A stretch of DNA of 64,000 bases from Corythoichthys intestinalis (lineage: Eukaryota > Chordata > Actinopteri > Syngnathiformes > Syngnathidae): the NCBI RefSeq assembly GCF_030265065.1, contig NC_080410.1, forward strand, positions 40,305,398 to 40,369,397, in the 5' to 3' direction. This document shows positions 1-10,509 of this stretch, piece by piece. A program made the translations under genes and the position numbers. Position 1 is the first letter of the stretch; each line of letters opens with the position of its first letter. The notes beneath the pieces were generated by a model that was given only the letters and a program-made list of their open reading frames with translations, searched no databases and had not been told where the DNA came from.

Positions 1-380
1 CCATTGAAAATTAATGGGAATTTTGGATGTACATGGCTGTCAATGGCATCCAATTGGAAATGAATGGACAGTTTTTGGCAAATTTTGGGGGAACCGTATG
101 TTTTTTGCCAAATTCTGTATACAACTTTTCTGCCCCTTACCATCCTGGAATTTTTTATGTTTAAATTATGCGATTTGGTCAAAAAAAAAAAAAAAAAAAA
201 AAAATTGTAGGACTAGATGCATTTGTAACCCCCCCCCCCCCCTCCAGCAGATATTTTTGGGGGGTCATTTAAAAAATTGCCTGCCTCACACGAAAATCCT
301 GCTCCTTTTGATATTTGAACAGTGACGGTCGTTCAAACGGTTTGGGCTGTGTGGCCCGCCGAAGAAACGCCATTGAAACG
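1..380. repeat. Dispersed repeat, also present near 34.2 kb
   Basis: This stretch resembles 34140-34570 in the opposite orientation. The shared part includes a 'ggcgtttcttc' block next to 'ccgtttga' and a run rich in 'caaatttgcc'/'ttggcaaatttt' words. It also holds a long A run and a C run. No coding potential is convincing and the family was not recognised. Confidence 0.5.
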
Positions 381-532
381 CCATTAAAAAAAAAAAAAAA
401 AAGTACTATACAATAATAATAATAATAATGTTTTCTGTTTGTCCCCAGAGTCACTGTCCACTCTGTTGTGTGTGTCCCTTTAACAAAACTCCCCATTTAT
501 GAATAACATCACTCTTCTGCGATTACATCACA

Positions 533-2583
533 CCAGTGGTGGGAAATTCAACTGTGGTACGTTTTTTTGTTTTGTTTTTAATTTTTTTATCTCCTTTGAA
601 AAATCTGATTTTGCAGTTTTATGAAATACTTTAAGTGTGGTTGATCATAACGTGTACACTCTGCTAAAGTTATATATCAAAGAAATTTAATCATTTCAAA
701 AGGTTTATTTGTAAAATGATAAGAATTATCAAGTATCCAAAGTCATGTTAGCGATTACACTAGCAAAGCTAGGCTGCAACTTTTTGAGAAAAATGTACTT
801 CTAAGAGTAGTTTTACTAAGCTATACTTTTTACTTCAGTAGATTTGTGAAGAAAAAAATGCTACTCTTAGTTTGCTACTTTGGGCTACACTAGTTGTTAC
901 ATTTTCCTCTTTATTCGATTTTAATGTTTTTTTGTTTTTTTTTTTTGCCAGCAACACCAACAGTAGCTCTACCAGTCTCATCAATAAGACGTGGGAACAA
1001 TGATCACATGACTCCATTATACCAATCAGACGCAAACCAGCTGTTATATCTTCACACCAGCCTGTTCAATCATGTGGTGTCTTTAAAGCAACATAAAAAA
1101 TGAAGTATTTGATATCGAGCGCTGAGCACATGACTCCAAAGCCCGGATTTTAACCTCTCTTCCAGTTTTTATTTAGCATCGATTGATGATGGAAAACCAG
1201 AGATATGATCCTATTAATTTCAAAATCGTAATTATGAAGGAACTCTTGACTAGAGCTGGGAATCTTTGGGCACCTAACGATTCGATTACGATTCAGAGGC
1301 TCCGATTCGATTATAAAACGATTATTGATGGACCCCCCCCCCTTCCTTTTTTTTTTTTTTTTTTTTTTTTTAATGTTTTATACATTAGTTACAAAATTGT
1401 TCAAAAATCCTCCCAGGCTAAACCAAACTACTATTTCAGTATCAAGTTAACATATAACAGTAAACAAATATACAAAAATAACAGTAAATAAAAAACTCCA
1501 ATCCCTATTCTGTATCAGCAGCTTTAAACAACATTCAATTAATTTAATGTTGTGAATCAACTGTTACAGTTGTTAAATATACTCCCGTTATTCCATAATT
1601 TCCCTCCTGTCTACTTTTGTCAAAGTTTTAAAACTATTTCATTATTTAAAGATAGATTAAAGACAAGATTCTGCCGATTTAGGAGTATTTTAGATAAAAA
1701 GTTAATTATGTACGCTACAACAGAGCGTTCTAGAGAGGTCTACTGCTTTAAGATGGCGGCTGTTTACTTACGCCGGAAAGTCTGTCATTTCGCATCTCTG
1801 TTCAATAATACATGTTTTAACACCGACGTCGTCTGTATTTTGCATCTAGTTCTACATATATATGATATCTACTGTAGCCGTATGTTTGTAGCAACTAGCA
1901 ACTGGGCGTTGTTTGTAGCGGCTGTCGGCCGCAGTCAGGTATGATTGTTTTTTTATCTAGCGGCATGAGTAGAACATGATATTTACTCTCAGTCCGTTCA
2001 TCATTGCGTCCCAAAGACCGCGCTGACTGTGTTTTACTTCCGCTTTACCTGGTATAATTCAATAATCGGAATTTGGATATTTGTGAATCGTTCTCGAATC
2101 TTCCAAGGCCGAATCGCGAATAATCTAAGAATCGGAAATTTTGCACGGCTCTACTCTTGACTACTCAAACTAGGGACTATATTCTCCACCAGAGGGCACT
2201 CATGCTCTTTGGACAAATAATGCTTCATTTATGTCATTTTTTTCTCGTGGAAAATCAATGTTTTTTCTTCTTCTTTGGCTTAATGCGGTTATGTATTACG
2301 TTATAGTACAGTTTAATAATAACAGTTGTTATAGCTAACTTTGTGCTGGGGAAAAAAAAAATCAAACATCGGAAGCAGTTATTCACAATGTTGCTCATTA
2401 ATTGAGTATTCTTTTCACCAAATAAAAAAAGCGGCATGGAAAATGAATGAATGAATGAATGAACTTTTTTACTTGTACTTAAGTACACTGTTTGGACGAC
2501 TACTTTTACTTGAGTAAAATTATTGTGAAGTAACTACTTCTTTACTCCTAGTTGACTAAAATTTTTGGCTAGCCCACCTCTGG
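533..2583. mobile_element. TIR element (hAT-like MITE), host of a nested element
   Basis: Ends are CCAGTGGTGGGAAA on the left and GGCTAGCCCACCTCTGG on the right, which are imperfect inverted repeats. Near the right end are words such as 'acttgtacttaagtac' and 'ttttacttgagtaaaa', typical of a common fish hAT-derived MITE. A second hAT-type element (1251-2153) sits inside. No clean target duplication could be read, so the exact ends are uncertain. Confidence 0.55.
1251..2153. mobile_element. Non-autonomous hAT-type element with perfect 8-bp TSD
   Basis: The element starts TAGAGCTGGGAATC and ends GCACGGCTCTA, flanked by CTCTTGAC at 1243-1250 and 2154-2161. It is about 900 bp and has no transposase. 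The interior contains a segment (about 1549-1930) shared with the element at 47448-48352, including an ORF piece with the words SFKDR and FCRFRSILD and the string AAGATGGCGGC. Since the termini of the two elements differ, the shared core may be captured sequence. Confidence 0.85.
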
Positions 2584-3404
2584 CTGAGGGGTAACATTAG
2601 CAAAAAAAGAAAAAAAAGTCTCCTTTGTTAGTGCCCACTCCGTTATATCCAAGTGGCAGACACCTATAAAAAATAATGACCCAAACGTTCAATAAAAGTT
2701 TCATGCTGCAGGAAATTCATGCTGCAATTAAAGGCTCTATTTTAAGTGTAGGGAGTAAAAGCAAATTTTGCAAACAATTTTCAAGTGTGCAACATGCCAC
2801 CATTGGATCGATTCCACTCTGATCACAGTTTGAAATAACAAAACAAGCAAAGCTCATTGTTTTATCCTGAGAATATGCACAAGTAAGTTAAATTAAAAAC
2901 CAAATTAAACAGTTGGACTACATAAAATAAAAGGCAATGGAAGCGGAGGAGTTGGTGCTTTCGGACAATTCTAAAGTCTTACCCCTCTACAAACTGTTTG
3001 TCAGTTAACGAAGATGGCGCTCTGAAACGGGAGGAGCACCGTAAACAAATAAAACAAAAAATAGAAGAAACAAGCTAAACAAATACGGAAAAATGCAACA
3101 AACATTCTTCGTGTTTGGGAACGAATGGGTGGATGGAAGGACTGCATATGAATATCATGAACAATTTTGAGAAGAAAATACCTTGAATCTCCATCCTGAT
3201 CTTCAACTTCTCTGGTCGTATTCAGCGCATAGCGATTCCGCTGTTTTGCTAGTGGTGGAGAGGATACAACTAAAGCATTAATATACTACTGGCAAAAATG
3301 TGCAGAATATATTCTTATTACATCATTCAATGCCATTGACACTGAAAGACTTCAACTCAATTTGAACTGAGATGGCTGTTTATGAAATTAGATGAAAGCT
3401 ATTA
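2584..3404. other. Intergenic, nothing recognised
   Basis: AT-rich sequence with no supported ORF, splice-flanked exon or terminal-repeat structure that could be recognised. Confidence 0.4.
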
Positions 3405-4182
3405 CCGTATTTTCTGGACTATAAGTAGCAGTCCCCCCCCCCCATAGTTTAGCTGGGGGTGCGACTTATACTCAGGAGCGACTTATGTGTGAAATTATTA
3501 ACACATTATCATATCATTTCACATTATATTTTGTTGTTTTGGAGTGACACTGATGGTTTGGTAAACTTTTTTAGCATGTTAGCATGTTCTTTATGCTATA
3601 GTTATCTGAGTAACTCAATAGTTGCGCCATGTTCGCGTTCTGCCTTTGTCAATGTGTGTTCAATTGTATTGTTGACCTTTTCATATTGAAATGCATGCTT
3701 TCAGTTTGTGGCGCTTTCACACCCAGATGGGGGCGCATTCGCACTTGTTTACGCGAACAAGAGCGCTCACACGCCAGAAGAAGACGGACAGGTACGCAGC
3801 GCCTGTCCGCCTGAGCGAGCGAGCGAGAGAGAGAAAAACACGGCTGCGAACCTACGTTCATTGTTTATGCTTGTAAAATATCTCTACAGAGGCAACACCT
3901 GTGCGTAACATCTTTTCTGTTGTTGTTGTGTGTTTTCCACCTGCGATCGGACACTTAGAGCCAGTTGTGTGGTTGTTTGAACGATATGCTAATGCTCGTG
4001 AACGCATGCTAACCGTTTGTGTCATTGCTGTAATTGCAGCTAATTATCATTTATGTTGATGCAAACCTGTTTGGTATCGAGGACGAAATTGTTTTGTATT
4101 ATTTCTATTTCTAGTTTCACTCTTCAAATGATGATGTCATAACGACGGCCAAAATTAAGTCGGCAAATTATACGGACGTCCT

Positions 4183-4672
4183 TGCCTGGCACAGCCAGAC
4201 TATTCTCCCTGTATTTTTCAAACAATGAGAGTCTGGGACCCAGTCCATTAACGGCCTCTCGAGCAAGGTACAAAATCAACCGTCCAATCAGATTCGTTTA
4301 TTTGCGTGACGTGTTCATAACGAGTAACCTAACTCTTGCGCGCCGAAAGTCGTCTCTACAACAACACAGATGGCGAACGGGAGAGCCGAGAATATGTTCC
4401 AATCCGCGGTAAAACCAGTTTTAAATTACCAAGAACACATCGAAACAAGTCATTGACAACAGTCAACATGGCTCGCGCTAGCCATGTTGAATAAACTTCT
4501 CCATTCTCCGCTCACGCTAATTACTTGTCGCTTTAACAACGTCACGTCTGCCCGTCGCTGATTGTTCCACTCCGCTGTGCTTGCTGTGGCTTGCGCCGCC
4601 CTCGGAATTTGATCCGCCGGACGGTCGCCAGACTCAATCGCTGGAACAGCGGTGAGTCTGGTATACCAGGCA
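4183..4672. mobile_element. 490-bp MITE with about 11-bp target duplication
   Basis: Inverted ends TGCCTGGCACAGCCAGACT and the reverse of AGTCTGGTATACCAGGCA bound this piece. The flanks are acggacgtcct (4172-4182) and acggacctcct (4673-4683), identical except for one base. A target duplication of 9-11 bp is what Mutator-like (MULE) elements leave; hAT elements leave 8. Assignment to MULE is inference. Confidence 0.7.
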
Positions 4673-4939
4673 ACGGACCTCCTGCATCGTCATCTGGGAG
4701 TTTAGCTCGCTGTATAGCCAGGACCGAGCCATAGCGTCCTGGTGAGGACAGTACATTCGCATTTCGTTGTTTATGCATCAAGTAACATTATCATACGGTA
4801 CACTTATTCAGCATGTTGTTCTCTATTGTATTTTGATTTTAAACTGCCTTTCAAGATGACATATCTGTTCTCCTGTATGTATTGTATTTTATCAAGTAAA
4901 TTTTTATCAAGTAAATTTCCTCCCAAAATTCAACTTATA

Positions 4940-5546
4940 CTCCGTATTGGCCCGAATATAAGACTATGTTTTTTGCATTGAAATAAGATTGAAAAAGAGG
5001 GGTCGTTTTATTTTCGCGGTCTAGACGTTATACCCATTCACGACACTAGATGACGCCAGATATCATTGAAGCGATGTTCTGTTATAACGGATCTCAGCTA
5101 CTCTCCCCATTCACGACGCTAGATGGCGCCAGATATCATTGAAGCGATGTTCTGTCACGACAGATCTCAACTACTAGTTTAACCAGTTTGCATTATTTTA
5201 TTGCAATGTTTCAAGACTACAGTTCGTCAGACTTCACTTTGATGGTTAATGCAGTTATTGCAATTTTGTTGTTTTATCACAATAGATTGGTTTATTTACA
5301 TTTAAAAAAACTAGAAGCCATTCATTTACAAATGTGATTGCACTTTAGTTTACATATTTAAATGTTCAGATATTAAGATTTGAATGAGGCAAAATAACAT
5401 GCTTTTTCTCTCAAATATATTGTTATAATCATTTGTTTCAGATGTAATGTAATTATTTTCTGTTTAAAAATTAATTTCAAACTTGAGTCTTGAAAAAGAG
5501 GGAGTCGTCTTATAATCAGGGCCGTCTTATATTGGGGACAATACAG
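4940..5546. mobile_element. Nested TIR element with ATATAAGAC ends
   Basis: Left end contains GTATTGGCCCGAATATAAGAC in two overlapping parts and the right end reads GTCTTATATTGGGGACAATACAG, so the termini are inverted copies. It interrupts the copy of the CCGTATTTTC element at 3405-5614. The end sequence resembles the CCGAATATAA ends of the element at 61743-62645, suggesting related families. Confidence 0.6.
5036..5179. repeat. Two tandem copies of a 72-bp unit
   Basis: The unit beginning 'cattcacgac' and containing 'ccagatatcattgaagcga' occurs at 5036 and again at 5108 with few differences. It lies inside the nested TIR element at 4940-5546. Confidence 0.8.
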
Positions 5547-5616
5547 TATATATGTTTTTTTCTCTTCGTTGGACATTTTATGGCTGGTGCGACTTATAGT
5601 GAGGAAAAATAAGGTA

Positions 5617-5842
5617 GAACAATTAGCAAGGTTTCTGGTCTGTTTCGTGGTAATTTGTAGAGGTTGAATGATATATCGTAAAGTTGACCATAATTGATCA
5701 GTGAAGAAAACATCAGTTTGGACACGAAGGTTATGTGTCCTGAAAAAAGGCACCCAACCAGGCCATTGTGAACATTTTTTTCTTTAAAATATAAAGGCAA
5801 CAAGACATGCAAATTCACAAAACAGGCTCAGGTTTTAAAGTG
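5617..5842 (+). mobile_element. piggyBac 3'-end remnant
   Basis: The sequence matches the last ~200 bp of the piggyBac element at 51116-53309: both contain 'acagtttggaca' or 'tcagtttggaca', 'aaccaggccat' and 'aaatataaaggcaac', and both end in AAAG-G next to TTAA (here 5843-5846). Only the right end is present; the coding part is missing. Confidence 0.75.
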
Positions 5843-6248
5843 TTAATATTTTGGCCAGCATTTTTCACTCGCTTTACAGATTCAAACATTTCATAGAATT
5901 TATTAACCCTGCCAAGGAATCCAACATGTGACGGTTTCTGTACCAGCATGACCAGAGATAATACAACAAATCCAGCAGAACCTTTCATACATGTGATATA
6001 AAACCCCTATCATACATTCATTCATTCATAAAATGGTATATTACTTGTATCAAAACAAACTAGAAAAAAAAAAAAAATAAAACATTTCTGGAGAACCTGA
6101 ATGGGAGGCAGTCGGACATCCGCGCATTTAATGACGTCACCAGCCACAACAAAGCGTCGCCATATTGACAATGGGGTAAAAGACGAGTCACTTATAATAA
6201 AAAAACGCATTGAACTTTCGTCTTATTTGCCGTCTTTTTTCAGTCGGA
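5843..6248. other. Spacer upstream of a THAP exon relic
   Basis: No gene is visible. The last 150 bp are less AT-rich and lead into the ATG of the THAP relic at 6249, so they could be the former 5' UTR and promoter of that transposon or gene. Confidence 0.35.
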
Positions 6249-6470
6249 ATGGCTAAAAGTTGCTGTGTTGCGGGTTGTCACACAAGGAAGAGTTCGGAGC
6301 CGCATTTGAAGTTCGTCATTCTTCCACGTGAGAAAAAAAAAAAAAGAGAAACAAATGGCTGAGCGCAATTAATTGAAGAACAGTAAAAGAAGACGGTTCC
6401 GTGGACTATTTTCGCCTGTGGGAACCTAAATCCAAGCACATTTACGTTTGCAGCCAACATTTTATTACTG
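6249..6470 (+). pseudogene. Degenerate THAP-domain exon
   Basis: Starting at ATG 6249 the frame reads MAKSCCVAGCHTRKSS, giving the first Cys pair of a THAP (C2CH) zinc finger. After an internal frame change the sequence continues as LWEPKSKHIYVCSQHFITG, with the Cys-x2-His pair, and runs into a GTGAGT splice donor at 6471. THAP domains bind DNA and are found in host regulators and in P-element, Kolobok and related transposases. At least one frameshift and stops are present, so it is a relic. No downstream exon was identified. Confidence 0.65.
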
Positions 6471-8350
6471 GTGAGTTTAATCGATTATTTTTTGCCCCAA
6501 TTAGCTGCTACAATTCAATAGACTAGGCAGTGGTTATTTTTACCTTAACCGGCAACTCGCAAAGCGTTTTTTTTTTTTTTTTTTTCCCTTTAGCCGTGAA
6601 CTGCTCTGATTAGTCAATCGGTATATTATTGGCCTGGTGGGAATTGGTTATTTTGCCGTGACGTGTTGACGGCTAAATAAAGCTTGGAGGCGAATTACCG
6701 GTAACGGCAGAAATAATCACTTCGTATATACTCAGAGGTGAAAGTGGCTAGAATTTCTTGCAAGAACTCCCCGACATGAAGGTTGCCACGGAGCAAGAAT
6801 TTTTTAAAATTTATTTTGTTCTTTTCTTTTCTTTTTTTTTTGCGGGGGTGGGGGGGGATAACCTCCTAAAACTACTGAAATGCAAAGAAAACTGTTTTGG
6901 CACAGTTATTTTTATAACACATACAAAAACTGCTTTTCATTCAAAATTGTATTTTTTTCAATGATTTGCAAAATAAAAGTTAACAAAAACAGCAATAACT
7001 CCAACCTCCATCTCCTAATTTTTATTTCCTCACATACTAAATGCCAAATCTAAATTTTAACTACTTAAGAACACATGATGTATATTAAAATGGAAGTTAA
7101 TGTCAACATTTACTTTTGCTTTCTTTTTGTTTAAATAATAAAGATATAAGTAACATACAGAGAAATACAATTGACATATTATGCAGAGTGAAATGGTATA
7201 TATTTTGAAGATCGCGCAAACACTGACTTTTTTAAATCATAAGGAAATGAATAAGTAGCATAACATAAATAAACAAATATACTGTAAGTCCAAAGTGCAC
7301 ATTGACAGCTAAGATGTTCTGAACCTCCCCATCAGAGCAAATAAAACTAAATCTGATAAATAAGCCTCCTCAACTCTTTCCTTGCTCTTAAAGATTTGAT
7401 CCATTTTCTGCTGCATCGCCCTTTTTTTGTCGCATCAAGCCAAATAACTTTTTTTGTTGTTGTTGCTGTTCCAGAAAACATGCGCTAGTTAGCTAACTAT
7501 CTCTGCTGATCACATGTCAGTATGTCAGCCAAATGAACGATAAATGAGTCCAGGCGTTTTGATTCGCTGTGTGCATTCGCACATTGAGGTGACTCATCAT
7601 CGTCAGACTCGAATAACTGCAGCAGCTAGGGAAACCTCCATGCCGTCCGTGGAATAAAATAAATAATAAATATTGGTGGAATATCGGATTACGCTACACA
7701 AGCACTTTATTATGCTTGTTATTAACAATTGTGCATGTAAATCTGATGTTTGTAGATTGTTTTCTTCTAGGAGATGAAATGCATGTGCGGCAGCTCAGCA
7801 TTTAAAAAAAAAAAAATTTACATAACGTTTTGACTGTTGCAGTCATATTTTTTGAATCGAAGCACCGTGTACCGGAACAGCATTCCGGCCCTGAATCTTA
7901 TACCGGAACTGCGTTCCTGACCGTTCTGGCCCACTTTCACCCCTGTATATACTACCAATTTTCTCAGTTCCACACAGTACAAATTCCACATAAATGATAA
8001 AGGTCAACTTACTGGGTGACTTTATGAGGTAGTTGTAGATGTTTCCGAACTCCACTGCAGGCTATTCCTTTGTTTATCCAGCTATCAGCTGCAACTTTGT
8101 ACGCCAATAAACGCTAATTTTAAATTGCATCGCCTCCTCGCGTCTGTCGGCAGTGACTCGTGATAATAGTAAGCCACGTTTAAGACGTTTTTAGGAAAAA
8201 AGACGCAAAACACACCTGAAATATATGAATTTCAGACGTTTGTCTATGGAATGTTTAGCTGTGCGTACCCCCTTCACAAAATGGCGACGCGTACCTAAGC
8301 GAGGTGACGTCATCGTGACATCACGCCGACTTCCTCCTTCCTGACCTGTT
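6471..8350. other. Intergenic, no gene recognised
   Basis: About 1.9 kb of AT-rich DNA. An insertion-like word series ('accgtgtaccggaacagcattccgg') is seen at 7860-7930, but no terminal repeats were resolved. There is no supported coding sequence. Confidence 0.4.
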
Positions 8351-8493
8351 AATAGGGAATGGGACGTACTACGTCATTGTTTGGACCCGCCTCCATGCTG
8401 GCAATATAATTCACTTCCGGGCCGGCAGAGTCAATGCGGATTGTAACGTGTGGTAGTGCTAAGCTAACTCTTTCGGTGTTTTAGAAAGAAAAT

Positions 8494-8929
8494 ATGGGTT
8501 GCGTTACCGGGTGCAACAGCGTCTCGGATGGCTGGATTGCAGCGGTTCGTCGGAAAAGCATTTCTTATGATCATATTTCTGCTGGAATGAGAGTGTATTC
8601 CCCTCATCTCTACTCTTGTAAGTTGAACGATTTATCCGTTTTGGTTTCAATACGTTTTTTGTTTTTTTCTTTACTGTTGTGTAAATCTGCCTCGGTAGCA
8701 ATGCTAACCTACTCCTCCTCACCTACCTGTTGTGTTACTAGGAAAACCTGCATATGAAATGCTGACAACACATCCGGATTGGTCACCATATCTCTTCTTG
8801 GGTTATTCTGAGGTCAAGCGCACCACATCGGAGCGTTATGAGAGGTTGGAAAGGCGAAGAGTGCACGCTGAAACTTCAGTTTGCTCTGCTCTTACAAACA
8901 CAATCCCAAGTGTTATGAAAAGTCAATAA
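8494..8929 (+). pseudogene. THAP-gene relic, left arm
   Basis: Exon 1 (8494-8617) encodes MGCVTGCNSVSDGWIAAVRR and ISAGMRVYSPHLYS followed by a GTAAGT donor. Exon 2 (8742-8929), after a TTACTAG acceptor, encodes GKPAYEMLTTHPDW and ends in a stop. Compared with the right arm the exon has lost an internal block of about 30 codons, so the zinc finger is incomplete. The exon 2 start GKPAYEML is typical of THAP genes carried by fish transposons (from memory). Confidence 0.65.
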
Positions 8930-9119
8930 AATATGAATACCAGAACATGACTTGAACAACTTCTTGACAAACTGTAACTGCTTGTTGTTTACTTCAGGTC
9001 TTCATAATAAACAGGTGTAATAATTACAAAGTCAGGTGACTTAATTTTGTTATTCTATTTGGAATATGCATTGACAATTTTTGGACAGTGTTGTAGACAA
9101 GAACTGGGACTGATAAGTT

Positions 9120-9845
9120 GCAATAGATTTATTTCAAGTAATGCAATTTCTCCAATACGATATTTGAATTGACAGTTTAAAATCTTTAAATTAGTGCAAA
9201 CAAGGCCCACCCTCTGACGGTGGCAGCAAATATTATATAATTATAAGTAATACACAAATACAAGATCACAATAAACGTGTCTTTGTCAAAGCAGTTTAAA
9301 ACACTATTTACTGGCCTTGGGTAAATTGCCAGACAGGATAAATATGTGCTTTAAAGTTCTTGCATTTCCATTTTAAGTATTGCAAGTACTAGTCTCCAAC
9401 ACAGTATTTGAACTGACAGTTTAAAATCATTTTAGTACAAAATGGCCCACACTCTGGCAGGGGGCAGCAAATATTATAATACATAATACATTATAAAAAG
9501 CTATATACTATATAAATACAAGATCACAACAAAACCTGTATTTTTCAAAGCAGTTAAAAAACATCCAGTGGCCTTAGGTAAATGAACGTGTATAAATATG
9601 TACTTTACAGTTCTTGCATTTCTATTTTAGGTATTGCAACTTTTCCAACACTATTTGAATTGACAGTCTAAAGTCTACATTATTGCAAATAAGAATATTA
9701 TAAATGAAAAATAATAATAGAATATATAAATTCAACATTACAATGAAACGTGTCTTTGTCAAAGTGGTTAAAAAAAACGTCACTGGCCATAGTTAAATAG
9801 CCAGGCAGAATAAATATGTGCATTAAAGTTCTTGCATTTTCACAA
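9120..9845. repeat. Three tandem copies of a ~220-250 bp unit
   Basis: The blocks 'tgaattgacagt...aaa', 'gcagcaaatattata' and 'tctttgtcaaagc' or 'ttcaaagcagtt' recur, each unit ending near 'gttcttgcattt' at about 9358, 9612 and 9831. The units are diverged, with deletions in the third. They fill much of the loop of the palindrome at 8351-10509. Confidence 0.75.
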
Positions 9846-10077
9846 GTTAAAAGCCCGCAGTTCATCGACGAGAAGGGCAGACCCAGATGGCGTCTGCTGC
9901 AGGGGCTTGTTTGAGTCCGACACAGGACAAATGGAACCACTCCATTGAACAAATTTTCTTTGTCAAATGATCCAAGAAGAGAGATGGTGACCAATCGGGA
10001 TGTGTTGTCAGCAGGTTTACCTAGGAACACAACAGGTAGGTGAGTCGTAGTAGGCGAGCATTGCTACCGAGGCAGAT

Positions 10078-10362
10078 TTACACAACGGTGTAAAAAAACA
10101 AAAACGTATTGAAACCAAAAGTGGATAAATCGTTCAACTTACAAGAGTAGAGATGACAGGAACACACTCTCATTCCAGCAGAAATATGATCATAAGAAAT
10201 GCTTTTCCAACGAACCGCTGCAATCCAGCCATCCGTCGTACCTTCGTGATCTGATATTTGGTCCTCCATGCAGGAAAACGGTGAAAAGTGAGTCCATTTT
10301 TCCTCACCCCTTTTTTTGTCGTAGGAGACGCTGTTGCACCCGGTAACGTAACAATAAAGCAC
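10078..10362 (-). pseudogene. THAP-gene relic, right arm
   Basis: On the minus strand the frame reads CYVTGCNSVSYDKKRGEEKW, then DGWIAAVRWKSISYDHISAG and MRVCSCHL. This gives the full spacing of a THAP finger: Cys pair, conserved Trp, Cys-x-Cys-His. It keeps the block missing from the left arm. The matching exon 2 region lies near 9960-10025 but is altered (GKPADN). Judged non-functional. Confidence 0.65.
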
Positions 10363-10509
10363 CCATATTTTCTTTCTAAAACACCGAAAGAGTTAGCTTA
10401 GCACTATCACACGTTACAATCCGCATTGACTCTGCCGGCCCGGAAGTGAATTATATTGCCAGCATGGAGGCGGGTCCAAACAATGACGTAGTACGTCCCA
10501 TTCCCTATT

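Larger units (their letters stand above)
3405..5614 (+). mobile_element. TA-flanked TIR element (CCGTATTTTC family), interrupted
   Basis: The left end is TA then CCGTATTTTCTGGACTATAAG; the right end is ...GAGGAAAAATAAGG then TA. The interior ('gcgacttat', 'tgacactgatggtttggtaaac', 'cttattcagcatgttgttc') matches the element at 42132-44162 in reverse orientation. Relative to that copy it carries about 1.1 kb of extra sequence (about 3640-4740, including the MITE at 4183-4672) and a second insertion (4940-5546). No transposase is present; the superfamily is not assigned. Confidence 0.7.
8351..10509. mobile_element. Palindromic (fold-back) element with THAP-gene arms
   Basis: The left arm starts AATAGGGAATGGGACGTACT; the same sequence is found inverted at the right end. 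The arms match over at least 8351-8620 and 10509-10140, and again around the second exon at 8742-8800 and 10030-9960. Both arms carry a promoter-like stretch and the first exon of a THAP gene, pointing toward the centre. The centre (8930-9960) is unrelated unique sequence plus a tandem repeat. This looks like an inverted duplication of the 5' part of a THAP-encoding DNA transposon. No clear target duplication was found. Confidence 0.75.
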
